Counted from the first letter of the stretch, positions 45,409-53,290 are shown. The stretch is DNA of 64,000 nt from Clostridiales bacterium (GCA_024684435.1 JAIKWV010000013.1:62001-126000), one strand, 5' to 3'. Numbers and translations are program-made. Notes: a model not told the origin generated them from the sequence alone.

Positions 45409-46614
45409 TTACCTCCGGAAAAGGAATACTTTGACCTTTTCGCCCTTCTTTAAGCCCTCGCAGTTGCGGTCTATCTTTATGTATCCATCCGAGCGGCAAA
45501 TAACGGACATGACCCCGGATTTCGCATAAACCGGCAGGGCGATATTCCCCTCTGTTTTTACGCAGAGGTATTCCTCTCTGCCGTGATTTGATGAGATATT
45601 TTCTCCCAGTTCACAAACCATCGTGTTCTCTTCAACGGTTCTCCCTGTCATTATGCCGACAAGAGGTTTGATAATTATTTCTGTTACAAAGAAGCAGGCG
45701 GCCGGGTGCCCGGGCAGACCTAAAACCGGCTTGCCCCCGATCTCCCCTATTATGGTGGGCTTGCCTGGCTTCATGGCGAGGCCGTGGACAAAAACCGATC
45801 CCATATCTTCAATGATCTTAACGGTCATATCCTTTGTGCCTGCGGAGGAACCGCCGGAAATTACTAAGGTGTCGCACTCTTCCGCCGCTTTTTTTACGGC
45901 GGTATAAATCACATCATATTCGTCTTTGACGGTGCCGTACATGATCGCATCGCAGCCATTTTCTCTGCAAAATGCGCTTATGATATGGGAGTTTACCTCC
46001 CGTATTTTGCCGGGGGGCAGGGGCTCGTCAAGCCCGGCTATCTCGTTGCCGGTGGAGATGATGCCTACCACGGGCTTTTTACGCACCGTCACTTGGCCTA
46101 TTCCGGCGGAGGCGAGCAGACCTATCACAGCCGGGCTGATATATTCGGAATCGTTTACTATTCGCTCTCCGGGTTTTATATCGTCCCCGGCTTTGGTGAC
46201 GTTTTCAAAGACGCTCACCGCCTTGTAGACAAGGCACATGCCGTTGTCTTCCTCGGTATTTTCCACCGGGATGACCGCATTCGCTCCGGGGGGCAGCATG
46301 CCTCCGGTGGAGATCCTGAAACATTCGCCTCTCTTTACGGGCTTTTCCGCACTCTCACCCATATTGATCTCACCGATCACTTTAAGCCATGCGGGCAGGC
46401 TCTCTCCGGCGCCGTAGGTATCCTCCGCTGTCAGGGCGTAACCGTCCATGGTGGAGCGGGCAAAACCCGGCACAGGCCCGACGCTGTAAACCGCCTGAGC
46501 CGCGAGCGCTCCCAGCGCCTCGTCTATGGGCAGGATCTCTGTTTTTATTTTGCCGGCCGAGAATTTTTCTTTTATTATTTTCAGTGCTTCGTCAACTGTT
46601 ATAACGTTCAGCAT
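45409..46614 (-). CDS. moeA: Molybdopterin molybdenum/tungsten transferase MoeA
   Basis: 401 residues, canonical MoeA length. Inserts the metal into adenylated molybdopterin. Seen: STMDGYALTA, TGGMLPPGANAVIPVE, STGNEIAGLDEPL, SGGSSAGTKDMT, GLPGHPAACFFV. The second MoeA of the operon; two copies may separate Mo and W insertion. One base after the tupC stop, and 2 bases before the MoeA-PBP fusion. Confidence 0.93.
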   Translation of the reverse strand: MLNVITVDEALKIIKEKFSAGKIKTEILPIDEALGALAAQAVYSVGPVPGFARSTMDGYALTAEDTYGAGESLPAWLKVIGEINMGESAEKPVKRGECFRISTGGMLPPGANAVIPVENTEEDNGMCLVYKAVSVFENVTKAGDDIKPGERIVNDSEYISPAVIGLLASAGIGQVTVRKKPVVGIISTGNEIAGLDEPLPPGKIREVNSHIISAFCRENGCDAIMYGTVKDEYDVIYTAVKKAAEECDTLVISGGSSAGTKDMTVKIIEDMGSVFVHGLAMKPGKPTIIGEIGGKPVLGLPGHPAACFFVTEIIIKPLVGIMTGRTVEENTMVCELGENISSNHGREEYLCVKTEGNIALPVYAKSGVMSVICRSDGYIKIDRNCEGLKKGEKVKVFLFRR

Positions 46615-46615
46615 T

Positions 46616-47269
46616 TTATAATCTCCACTGGTCTATAAATTTCCTGCCGAATTCGCTTTTCGGAGCCTTCAGGTCGGAGACTCCGCAATACTCCGACACC
46701 TCGCCGTTGTTCAGGATCAGAACCTTTGTGGCCACGTTGAGCACCTGCCGGGGCAGATGGGTGGATATGAGCAGCGTTTTGTTTCCATTTTCGCAAACTT
46801 CAACAAGGTACTCCTCCAAAGCCCGGGTGGTTTCGATATCTGCGGCGCTCATAGGCTCGTCCAGCAGAAGGAGATCATATTTTCCGGCTATCATTCTGGC
46901 AAAGCACATCCGCTGTTTTTCGCCCCCGGAGAGCTTCGACGGCGGTTTGTCTTTTAAGTCGGAGAGCATACATCTTTCCATGATCTGCTGAATATCCTCA
47001 TTTTGATCGGCGCCAAGCCTTATATTCTTTTCCGCGTTGCATTTAAAGCAATAGGGCGTCTGCGGCTCATAACCGACAGTGCTGTTTTCCTTGATCTTAA
47101 CAATTCCCGAATCGGGCTTTATGATCCCGGCGATAAGACGGAGAAGTGTGGATTTTCCCGAACCGTTGGGACCGATGACCGCTACCCTTTCCCCTTCTTC
47201 TATATAAAGCTCATCTATTTTAAGAGAAAAAGATGAGAAATTTTTTTCAAGTCCGTTTATTTTTATCAT
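46616..47269 (-). CDS. tupC: Tungstate ABC transporter ATP-binding protein TupC
   Basis: 217-residue ATPase. Walker A GPNGSGKST, Q-loop GYEPQTPY, signature KLSGGEKQRMC, Walker B DLLLLDEPMSAAD, switch His in STHL. Short form without a C-terminal TOBE/regulatory domain, as in TupC proteins. Overlaps tupB by 4 bases. Confidence 0.9.
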   Translation of the reverse strand: MIKINGLEKNFSSFSLKIDELYIEEGERVAVIGPNGSGKSTLLRLIAGIIKPDSGIVKIKENSTVGYEPQTPYCFKCNAEKNIRLGADQNEDIQQIMERCMLSDLKDKPPSKLSGGEKQRMCFARMIAGKYDLLLLDEPMSAADIETTRALEEYLVEVCENGNKTLLISTHLPRQVLNVATKVLILNNGEVSEYCGVSDLKAPKSEFGRKFIDQWRL

Positions 47270-47955
47270 TTCATTTTCTCCTTAATGCCGTAGGCGACGG
47301 AGTTCACCAAAAGTGAGATGCACAGGAGAATTATTCCCAGCGCAAGGGCTTTTTCAAAATCGCCCTTGTTGGATTCCAACATTATTGCCGTGGTCATTAC
47401 CCTTGTTTTAAACTGAATGTTGCCGCCCACCATTGAGACGGCGCCCACCTCGGCAATGGATCTGCCGAAACCCATTAAGATAATGCTTACAAACTGCCCT
47501 GCGCACTCTTTGAAAAGCAGGGTCATTTCTTTATGCCCGGGCAAGCCGAGCCCTCTGGCGGTCTCGGAAATAAGTTTTGATTTTTCCTCCGTTGCCGAAG
47601 CTGTCAGGCAGCAGATCACCGGGGTTATCAGCAGGATCTGGGCGATTATCATAATTTTAACGGAAAACATGATGTGAAATGAACCCAGAGGCCCCACCGA
47701 GCGGAACAGCATAAACACCACAAGGCCTGCCACCACAGGCGGCAAGCTCATAAGGGTGTTGAGTATCCTCATTATTATCCCCTTGCCCTTTATCCGGGTA
47801 CGTCCAAGGCAGATACCCAGAGCAATACCCAGCAGGGAGGAGATCGCCGTGCTGAAAAAGGACATTGTCATAGTTGTCCTGATTATCTGTATCAGCTCGG
47901 CGTTATCGTGTAATATCAGGTCAAAGGCCTGTTTTAAATATTGCATAATAATCAC
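47266..47955 (-). CDS. tupB: Tungstate ABC transporter permease TupB
   Basis: Polytopic membrane protein of 229 residues with about five helices. The EAA loop is ETARGLGLPGHKEMTLLFKE, and the sequence TAISSLLGIALGICLG, SLPPVVAGLVVF and SIAEVGAVSMVGGNIQ are typical of TupB/WtpB. The GTG at 47955 and the ATG at 47946 both lack a strong ribosome binding site; the region upstream carries a hairpin. Works with the TupA binding protein and TupC ATPase. Confidence 0.9.
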   Translation of the reverse strand: MIIMQYLKQAFDLILHDNAELIQIIRTTMTMSFFSTAISSLLGIALGICLGRTRIKGKGIIMRILNTLMSLPPVVAGLVVFMLFRSVGPLGSFHIMFSVKIMIIAQILLITPVICCLTASATEEKSKLISETARGLGLPGHKEMTLLFKECAGQFVSIILMGFGRSIAEVGAVSMVGGNIQFKTRVMTTAIMLESNKGDFEKALALGIILLCISLLVNSVAYGIKEKMK

Positions 47956-47958
47956 TGC

Positions 47959-47984
47959 AAGCCGTCACCTTGCGATGACGGCTT
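47959..47984 (-). other. Hairpin between tupA and tupB
   Basis: AAGCCGTCA/TGACGGCTT, a 9-bp perfect stem with an 8-base loop. In the operon direction no U-run follows, so it is more likely an mRNA stabiliser that lets the binding protein be made in excess than a terminator. Confidence 0.6.
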
Positions 47985-47995
47985 TTCGTTTTGGT

Positions 47996-48865
47996 TTATT
48001 TTTCTATGAGATAGAAGAGCTGCTCGCCGTACTCCTTGACGCCGTAATCTTTGATGAGCGCCGCGGCCTCGTCGCTGAGGAGCCAATCAATAAGAGCCTG
48101 CGCGCCCTCTGTGTTTATCTTGACGTCTTTGCCCGCAAATTCAGTTGCCTCGGGGTTAACGCCAAGCAGCGAGTAGGTGTTCTTCATATCGTCGGCTTCT
48201 GCCTTGATAATCATAAGGTTTGCCAGAGAATCCTTCATTGAAAGGAAGGTTGCCTTATCCGTAAGCACATACGCCTTGAGCTCATTTGCCTTTGTAAGGG
48301 TGTCGCCCATGCCGGACCCCAGAGAGTTGTACCAGCTCTCATTTGCGGGATCGATCCCGGCAGACTCCCAGATGCCTGTTTCTTTGTTGTGGGTGCCGCT
48401 GTTGTCGCCTCTTGAGGCAAAGGGCTGTTTGGCCTCTGCTATCTTCTTGAAAGCGTCAGCCGCGGTAGCCGTGGTTGCAATGCCTGCCGGGTCATCGGCG
48501 GGTCCGGCAATAACAAAGAAATTGTACATGAACGAAAGACGCTCGGTTGAGGCAAAGCCGTCGTTGATGAAGGCTTCCTCCTGCTTTTTGGAGTGCACCA
48601 GAAGCAGATCTGCGTCGCCGGACTTTGCGTAGCCTATGGCTATGCCCGTGCCTGCGGAAGCCACTTCCACCTTGTAACCCGTTTTCTGTTCAAAGGTGGG
48701 AAGCAGATACCCCAGAAGACCGGAATCGTTTACCGACGTAGTGGTTGCCAGCCTTATTGTGCCCTTTTCAGGCACGGTCGTACCTTCCTCCGCCTGCTTG
48801 CCGCCGCAAGCCGCGAACGAGAGCGCCAGCGCCATAACGAGTAAGACTGCAAGAAGTTTTTTCAT
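47996..48865 (-). CDS. tupA: Tungstate-binding lipoprotein TupA
   Basis: 289 residues. Lipoprotein signal MKKLLAVLLVMALALSFAAC with the acylated Cys at 20. The mature protein has the TupA anion site: RLATTTSVNDSGLL and SRGDNSGTHNKE (binding TTTS and the D-N-SGTH segments), GSGMGDTL, YVLTDKATFL. These fix it as tungstate-type rather than ModA. AAAGGAG precedes the ATG. First gene of the tup-moe-moa operon, preceded by a structured leader. Confidence 0.93.
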   Translation of the reverse strand: MKKLLAVLLVMALALSFAACGGKQAEEGTTVPEKGTIRLATTTSVNDSGLLGYLLPTFEQKTGYKVEVASAGTGIAIGYAKSGDADLLLVHSKKQEEAFINDGFASTERLSFMYNFFVIAGPADDPAGIATTATAADAFKKIAEAKQPFASRGDNSGTHNKETGIWESAGIDPANESWYNSLGSGMGDTLTKANELKAYVLTDKATFLSMKDSLANLMIIKAEADDMKNTYSLLGVNPEATEFAGKDVKINTEGAQALIDWLLSDEAAALIKDYGVKEYGEQLFYLIEK

Positions 48866-48884
48866 AATTCATTCTCCTTTTCAA

Positions 48885-48996
48885 ACACGGAAGGCAGCCG
48901 GGTTTCCCCTGTTACCCTTAGCCGAGGGCAGAAAATTGCCGTGATATTTCGGCTGCGTTCCTGCGGACGTGCGGAGGCCGTTTAGCCCGCAGGAAT
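48885..48996 (-). ncRNA. Structured 5' leader of tupA, candidate Moco/Tuco riboswitch
   Basis: On the minus strand a 9-bp stem (48987-48995 with 48958-48966) closes a 20-base loop, and a second 7-bp stem GCAGCCG/CGGCTGC (48950-48956 with 48894-48900) closes about 49 bases that include GGGTAACAGGGGAAACCC. The leader ends just before the tupA ribosome binding site. A Moco-family riboswitch (the Tuco variant for tungsten cofactor) upstream of cofactor or transport genes is known; assignment here is by position and general features, not a covariance search. Confidence 0.5.
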
Positions 48997-49139
48997 CAGA
49001 AAATAAATTAAGACGGATGACCGCCAACTTCCCGATTTATATTTCCAAAAGACAAATATTTGCTTTGCTATTGTATTTTTTATATCTCTATGGTAAACTT
49101 TAACATAGAATAAGTATAATTTCAAGGGGGTGTGTTAAA

Positions 49140-49640
49140 ATGATAGTCTCAGTAGTGACCGTCAGCGACAGATGCAGCCAAAAACTGTGTGAGGACAAAA
49201 GCGGTCCGCTTATCTCCGAGCTGTTATCAGACATAGCGCAAACCGCCGAATACGTTATCGTCCCCGACGAAAAGGAAGTAATATCGACCGAGCTGATAAG
49301 GCTTGCCGATGAGGTGAGGTCTGATATAATTTTCACCACCGGCGGAACAGGGTTCGCTCCCCGGGACGTTACACCCGAGGCTACAAAGGCAGTCATCGAA
49401 AAAGAGGCTCCCGGCATATCCGAGGCCATTAGGCAAAAGAGCCTTGATATAACACCCAAAGCAATGCTCTCAAGGGCGACCGCCGGAATAAGAGGCAAGA
49501 CTTTGATAGTCAACCTCCCCGGCAGTCCGAAAGCTGTGCGCGAAAGCATAGAAATCATATTGCCCGTGCTTGAACACGCCGTTGAGACCCTGCAGGGCAA
49601 CACACAGAACTGCGGAGGAAACTATGGCAGATCCGTATAA
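49140..49640 (+). CDS. mogA: Molybdopterin adenylyltransferase (MogA/MoaB family)
   Basis: 166 residues. Adenylates molybdopterin before metal insertion by MoeA. Seen: VVTVSDR at the N-terminus, IIFTTGGTGFAPRDVTPEAT (nucleotide site), and NLPGSPKAVRESIE. GGGGGTG lies before the ATG. First gene of the plus-strand AOR operon, divergent from tupA; the TATAAT at 49115-49120 is a possible -10. The next gene starts inside its last codons. Confidence 0.92.
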   Translation: MIVSVVTVSDRCSQKLCEDKSGPLISELLSDIAQTAEYVIVPDEKEVISTELIRLADEVRSDIIFTTGGTGFAPRDVTPEATKAVIEKEAPGISEAIRQKSLDITPKAMLSRATAGIRGKTLIVNLPGSPKAVRESIEIILPVLEHAVETLQGNTQNCGGNYGRSV

Positions 49641-50304
49641 AACAAATGCAGTTGACATAAGCGAAAAATCCGCAGCGGTAATTGGCTGCGGCGGCTTAGG
49701 CTGCAACATCTCAGTACACCTTGCCGGACTCGGTATCGGCAGGCTGATACTCGCCGATTTTGATACTGTGAGCAAAAGCAACCTTAACCGCCAGTTTTTG
49801 TATAAATCTGAAGATATTGGCAAACCCAAATGCGGCCTTGCGGCGCAAAGGTTAAAAGCCTACGCTCCGGAGTGCGATATCATAACAGAGAGTGTAAAGA
49901 TAAAAAGCGAAGCCGATCTTAACTTTGCGAAAAACTGCGACATTATCTTCCTGGCGGTGGACAACAACGCCGCAAGAAAACTGGTACAGGGATTTTGCGC
50001 AAAGCATAATATCCCCCTTGTCAACGGCGGTATAAACAGATTTTTCGGCACGGCGTATCTCTATGTGCCGGGGAAAGCTCCCTGCCTCGCCTGCGCCGGG
50101 CTTGTGGGGAACGAGACGAAAGACCTTACCCCCATCACCTCAACGGTGGGGATCATCGGCGCATTGCAGGTTGAATTAGGGGTAAAATATCTGTCCGGTT
50201 CATACTCGCAGGCAGGTATATTATACATTTACGACAACGGAACAATGGAACAAATTAAAATAACGCCGCAAAAGGATTGCGGCATATGCGGGGTGAAAAA
50301 ATGA
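49624..50304 (+). CDS. ThiF/MoeB/HesA family adenylyltransferase
   Basis: E1-like enzyme of 226 residues that adenylates the C-terminal Gly-Gly of a MoaD/ThiS-type carrier. Seen: AAVIGCGGLGCNISVHLAGLGIG (ATP site), DFDTVSKSNLNRQFLY, and two zinc CxxC pairs (CLACAG, CGICG). With only 226 residues it lacks the rhodanese extension of MoeBR types. ATG 49624 has GGAGG 6 bases upstream and overlaps mogA by 17 bases; longer reading from 49570 has no ribosome binding site. Its likely partner is the MoaD-like protein four positions downstream. Confidence 0.9.
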   Translation: MADPYKTNAVDISEKSAAVIGCGGLGCNISVHLAGLGIGRLILADFDTVSKSNLNRQFLYKSEDIGKPKCGLAAQRLKAYAPECDIITESVKIKSEADLNFAKNCDIIFLAVDNNAARKLVQGFCAKHNIPLVNGGINRFFGTAYLYVPGKAPCLACAGLVGNETKDLTPITSTVGIIGALQVELGVKYLSGSYSQAGILYIYDNGTMEQIKITPQKDCGICGVKK

Positions 50305-52241
50305 GCGAATTACTCGGTTACATGGGCAAAGTTCTGTTTGTTGACCTGACCAACAGAACGCACAAACTGTTCCCCTGGACAGATGCGGACAGGAAACGCA
50401 CTCTGGGCGGCAAGATCATGGCAGGAGACATCCTTCTGCACCACGTCAAACCCGGAATGAAGGCGTTTGATGAGGACAACTGGATAGTTGTGACAACAGG
50501 TCCCCTAACCGGCTGCGGCTGTCCCAATTCTTCCCGGTTCAATATTTCCACAATATCACCGCTTACCAACATCGTCACCTCATCAAACTGCGGCGGCGAT
50601 TTCGGCCTTTATCTTAAAAGAGCTGGTTACGACGCGGTTATATTCACCGGCAAAAGCGAAACGCCGGTCACCGTCAACATCACTGTTGATAACGTGACTT
50701 TTGAGTCTGCTGAGGAACTCTGGGGCAAAACCACAAGCGAGACACAGGAGGCATTGCCCGACAAGGCAGGCAAGCTGGTCATCGGCCCTGCCGGTGAAAA
50801 CAAGGTGCTGTACGCCTGCGTTTTCAGCAACGAGCGCACCGCAGGCCGCGGAGGCGTGGGAGCTGTTTTCGGGGACAAGAATCTCAAAGCGGTCACAGCC
50901 TTCGGTCATCTTATGCCGAAAGTATCTAAGCGGCAAAAGCTCAACGAACTGAACAAAAAGTGGTCTAATATATTGAGGACCCATCCCCTCACAGGCAGAC
51001 AGCTGCCCAAACTGGGCACCGCCGGTCTGATAGCCCCCATGCAGGCGCACAAGATACTCGCAACCAAGAACTTCTCCGCCGGAAGGTTTGAGGACTTTGA
51101 AAAGGTCTCCGGCGAGGAGCTGGCTGAAAAGCACCTTATCCGCAACGCCGCCTGCACCACCTGTGTCATCCGCTGCGCCAGGATGGTCAGCGTTGACAAC
51201 AAGATCGTAAAAGGCCCGGAGCTTGAAATTTTAGGCCTGATGGGTCCGAATATAATGAACAACGATCTGGAAAAGATCATAGAGTGGAACTACGTCATTG
51301 ACGAGATGGGAATGGACGCTATCTCCACCTCCGGCGTTGTGGCATTCGCAATGGAGCTTGCGGAAAAAGGTCTGCATGACTTTGGCCTTGAATTTGGCAA
51401 GGTAGATAATATAACGGAGATCATCAAAAAAATTGCCCTGCGCGAGGGTGAGTATTCCGAGCTTGCGGACGGCACAAGGCTCATGAGCCAAAAGTACGGC
51501 GGCGAGGACTTCGCCATCCAGGCAAAGGGCATGGAGCTTTCCGCCTATGAGCCCCGTCACGCGGTGGGTCAGGGTTTGGGCTATGCCACAAGCAACCGGG
51601 GCGGCTGTCACCTTAACGCTGGCTACATGGTCTGTGCGGAGGGTCTTGGCCTTGACGTTGACGCATTAACTCCCCACGGCAAAGCGGCGCTCTCCATTAT
51701 GTTCCAGAACCTTATGGAGGCCGTATCCTCCTGCGGTGAATGTATCTTCACCTCATACGCGGTATTCCCCGGTTTTCTGGTGGACAAACCCAACTGGGGC
51801 GTGACCAAAACGATACTTGCCGTGTTCCCCTATGTGGGTCCGGTTGTCAACCTGCTGAGCCACTTTACAAAAGCGGCGCAGATCAACATTCCGCCCCTGC
51901 TCCCCCATCCCATCGCCGTTTCATACGCCACGGGCATGAGGGCTAATATGGCGAGCATCCTCACCTGGGGAGCATACGGTTTCAACACCGAACGAATGGC
52001 TAATATAATTCTCGGTCAGAAAGCGGGAGCAGACAAATTACCCAAAAGGCTTACAGAGGAGCTTATGGACCCGGATGATCCGCGGACTAAAGTTCCCCTT
52101 GAAAGGATGAAAAAGGTCTATAACCGAGCCAGAGGCTGGAAGGACGGGGTGCCCACTTATCACAGGCTGAAGTCCCTCGGCATTGAGATCGATAAAGAGT
52201 TCTATGATCAGGTCGTTGAGGAGGCGTTTAAAAATGGCTGA
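50301..52241 (+). CDS. aor: Aldehyde:ferredoxin oxidoreductase, tungsten-containing
   Basis: Oxidises aldehydes to acids with ferredoxin, or reduces acids with low-potential ferredoxin. 646 residues. Seen: N-terminal YMGKVLFVDLTNRT, GPLTGCGCPNSSRFN, SNCGGDFGLYLKRAGYDAVI, GRGGVGAVFGDKNLKA (pterin), the [4Fe-4S] CTTCVIRC near residue 284 with a fourth Cys in SCGECIF near 476, and EPRHAVGQGLGYATSNRGGCH. Matches the AOR family of bis-pterin tungsten enzymes. ATG 50301 overlaps the upstream gene by 4 bases and follows GGGGTG. Substrate unknown. Confidence 0.93.
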   Translation: MSELLGYMGKVLFVDLTNRTHKLFPWTDADRKRTLGGKIMAGDILLHHVKPGMKAFDEDNWIVVTTGPLTGCGCPNSSRFNISTISPLTNIVTSSNCGGDFGLYLKRAGYDAVIFTGKSETPVTVNITVDNVTFESAEELWGKTTSETQEALPDKAGKLVIGPAGENKVLYACVFSNERTAGRGGVGAVFGDKNLKAVTAFGHLMPKVSKRQKLNELNKKWSNILRTHPLTGRQLPKLGTAGLIAPMQAHKILATKNFSAGRFEDFEKVSGEELAEKHLIRNAACTTCVIRCARMVSVDNKIVKGPELEILGLMGPNIMNNDLEKIIEWNYVIDEMGMDAISTSGVVAFAMELAEKGLHDFGLEFGKVDNITEIIKKIALREGEYSELADGTRLMSQKYGGEDFAIQAKGMELSAYEPRHAVGQGLGYATSNRGGCHLNAGYMVCAEGLGLDVDALTPHGKAALSIMFQNLMEAVSSCGECIFTSYAVFPGFLVDKPNWGVTKTILAVFPYVGPVVNLLSHFTKAAQINIPPLLPHPIAVSYATGMRANMASILTWGAYGFNTERMANIILGQKAGADKLPKRLTEELMDPDDPRTKVPLERMKKVYNRARGWKDGVPTYHRLKSLGIEIDKEFYDQVVEEAFKNG

Positions 52242-52521
52242 TGTAACAATTAAACTTTTCGGCGTTTACAGGACGGATACCCAGATCTCCGCCACAAAAA
52301 TCGAGGCTGACAAGATAACTGACGTTTTTGCCGTCGTCAATAAAATGGCGGAGGAAAAGTTTGCGGAAAAGCAGAAGGAAAATCCCGATCTTGTCAAACC
52401 GGATGAGATAAAATTCAAGGACGCCGTGGTCTACGTCAACGGCGAAAAATGCAAAAGAAAAGGCAGGGCGCTCCATAATGACGACGAAGTATGGATCATG
52501 TCCCCTGCGTCCGGAGGCTGA
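52234..52521 (+). CDS. moaD: MoaD/ThiS-like sulfur carrier of the AOR operon
   Basis: 95-residue beta-grasp protein ending in SGG, the conserved C-terminal double Gly that is adenylated and thiocarboxylated. Seen: IKLFGVYRTDTQ, a KFKDAVVYVNGEKCK strand and DDEVWIMSPASGG. ATG at 52234 overlaps the aor stop by 8 bases. Its presence with an E1-like partner in an AOR operon suggests dedicated pterin dithiolene sulfur supply. No MoaE was found in the window. Confidence 0.85.
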   Translation: MADVTIKLFGVYRTDTQISATKIEADKITDVFAVVNKMAEEKFAEKQKENPDLVKPDEIKFKDAVVYVNGEKCKRKGRALHNDDEVWIMSPASGG

Positions 52522-52524
52522 ACT

Positions 52525-52902
52525 ATGGCTTTTTATATTGACAAAAACGAATGTCTGGGCTGCGGCGCCTGCGCCTTTGCCTGTCTTTACAATATCCCCG
52601 CACCAAACGAGGACAAAACCTGCTATGAGATCGACGGGGAGAAATGCATTGGCTGCGGCCAATGTGAAAATATCTGTCCCAACGGCGCCATCAAACCCGC
52701 CCCGGGGCACAGACGCATCCTGAAGGTCACCATTGACAAGAACAAGTGCATCGGCTGCTCCCTGTGCGCGAGAAAATGCTTTGCCAACGCTCCCCAGGGT
52801 AAGATCAAGGAGCCCTTTGAGATCGACCAGAGCAAATGCTTCAAGTGCGGAGCCTGCGCTCTGGCCTGCAAAAAAGACGCCATTATTGTGGAATACGAAT
52901 AA
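52525..52902 (+). CDS. Four-cluster [4Fe-4S] ferredoxin of the AOR operon
   Basis: 125-residue electron carrier with four Cys-x2-Cys-x2-Cys-x3-Cys motifs: CLGCGACAFAC, CIGCGQCENIC, CIGCSLCARKC, CFKCGACALAC, giving 16 Cys for four [4Fe-4S] clusters. It may form the redox partner or beta subunit of the AOR. 3 bases after moaD. A strong terminator follows. Confidence 0.92.
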   Translation: MAFYIDKNECLGCGACAFACLYNIPAPNEDKTCYEIDGEKCIGCGQCENICPNGAIKPAPGHRRILKVTIDKNKCIGCSLCARKCFANAPQGKIKEPFEIDQSKCFKCGACALACKKDAIIVEYE

Positions 52903-52921
52903 TACTGAACTGAATTTTCCA

Positions 52922-52962
52922 AAAAAGAACGCTGACCGTGTCAAAATCAGCGTTCTTTTTTT
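52922..52962 (+). terminator. Terminator of the AOR operon
   Basis: 14-bp perfect stem around AAGAACGCTGA/TCAGCGTTCTT with an 11-base loop, then a T-run. Confidence 0.9.
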
Positions 52963-52972
52963 ATATGAAAAC

Positions 52973-52997
52973 GAGACTGTTTTAAAACAACAGCCCC
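52973..52997 (-). terminator. Likely terminator after the chimeric SASP reading frame
   Basis: On the minus strand GGGGCTGTT pairs (with G-U pairs) with AACAGTCTC around a short loop; GTTTTC follows. It lies 12 bases past the stop at 53009. Confidence 0.5.
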
Positions 52998-53008
52998 ATT
53001 TTTTGAAG

Positions 53009-53212
53009 TTATGTAAACAGCAAAATTTGATCGTTTGATGGTTTTGAACACCTACTACGGTGATTTTTGCAATCTAAAAAAGCCCGGAAAATGGGGATTT
53101 GTGAGCTTGTGAGATGGTTCTGAACTCCTACCTCTGAAGCAGCCTCCATCTTGAACTTATCAAGAGCCGCGCGAGCCTCGGGTACTACGTTATAGTTACC
53201 GCTCTTTGCCAT
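53009..53212 (-). pseudogene. Partial SASP gene with replaced 3' half
   Basis: 67 codons. Residues 1-30 are identical to the SASP at 41326-41523 (through the GPR-target EAASEVGV); the following 37 residues are unrelated and lack the second glycine-rich DNA-binding half. 110 bases of DNA (53145-53254 versus 41456-41565) are identical, including the ribosome binding site and upstream region. The last shared codons differ synonymously. A terminator-like hairpin follows and the upstream dyad is kept, so it may be expressed, although it is probably not a working SASP. Confidence 0.72.
53037..53131. repeat. Pair of imperfect 19-bp direct repeats at the SASP breakpoint
   Basis: GATGGTTTTGAACACCTAC (53037-53055) and GATGGTTCTGAACTCCTAC (53113-53131) differ at two positions; spacing 57 bases between copies. 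The second copy overlaps the point where SASP similarity ends. Confidence 0.6.
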
Positions 53213-53252
53213 TACTTTTTCACTCCTTACGCAAATAAGATCATCGCGTTTG

Positions 53253-53290
53253 CAATCATATTATTTGAAGCTGTGAGGAAAATATGACTG
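53253..53290 (-). promoter_or_regulatory. Diverged copy of the SASP upstream dyad
   Basis: CAATCATATT (53253-53262) and AATATGACTG (53281-53290), 18-base spacer as in the intact copy. One pair changed T-A to C-G on both arms; one other position is now a mismatch. Confidence 0.5.

Noticed and set aside
48997-49110. Minus-strand promoter for tupA
   Set aside because: TTGGCG followed by TATTTT at 16 bases is too weak to list; no better match was found by eye.
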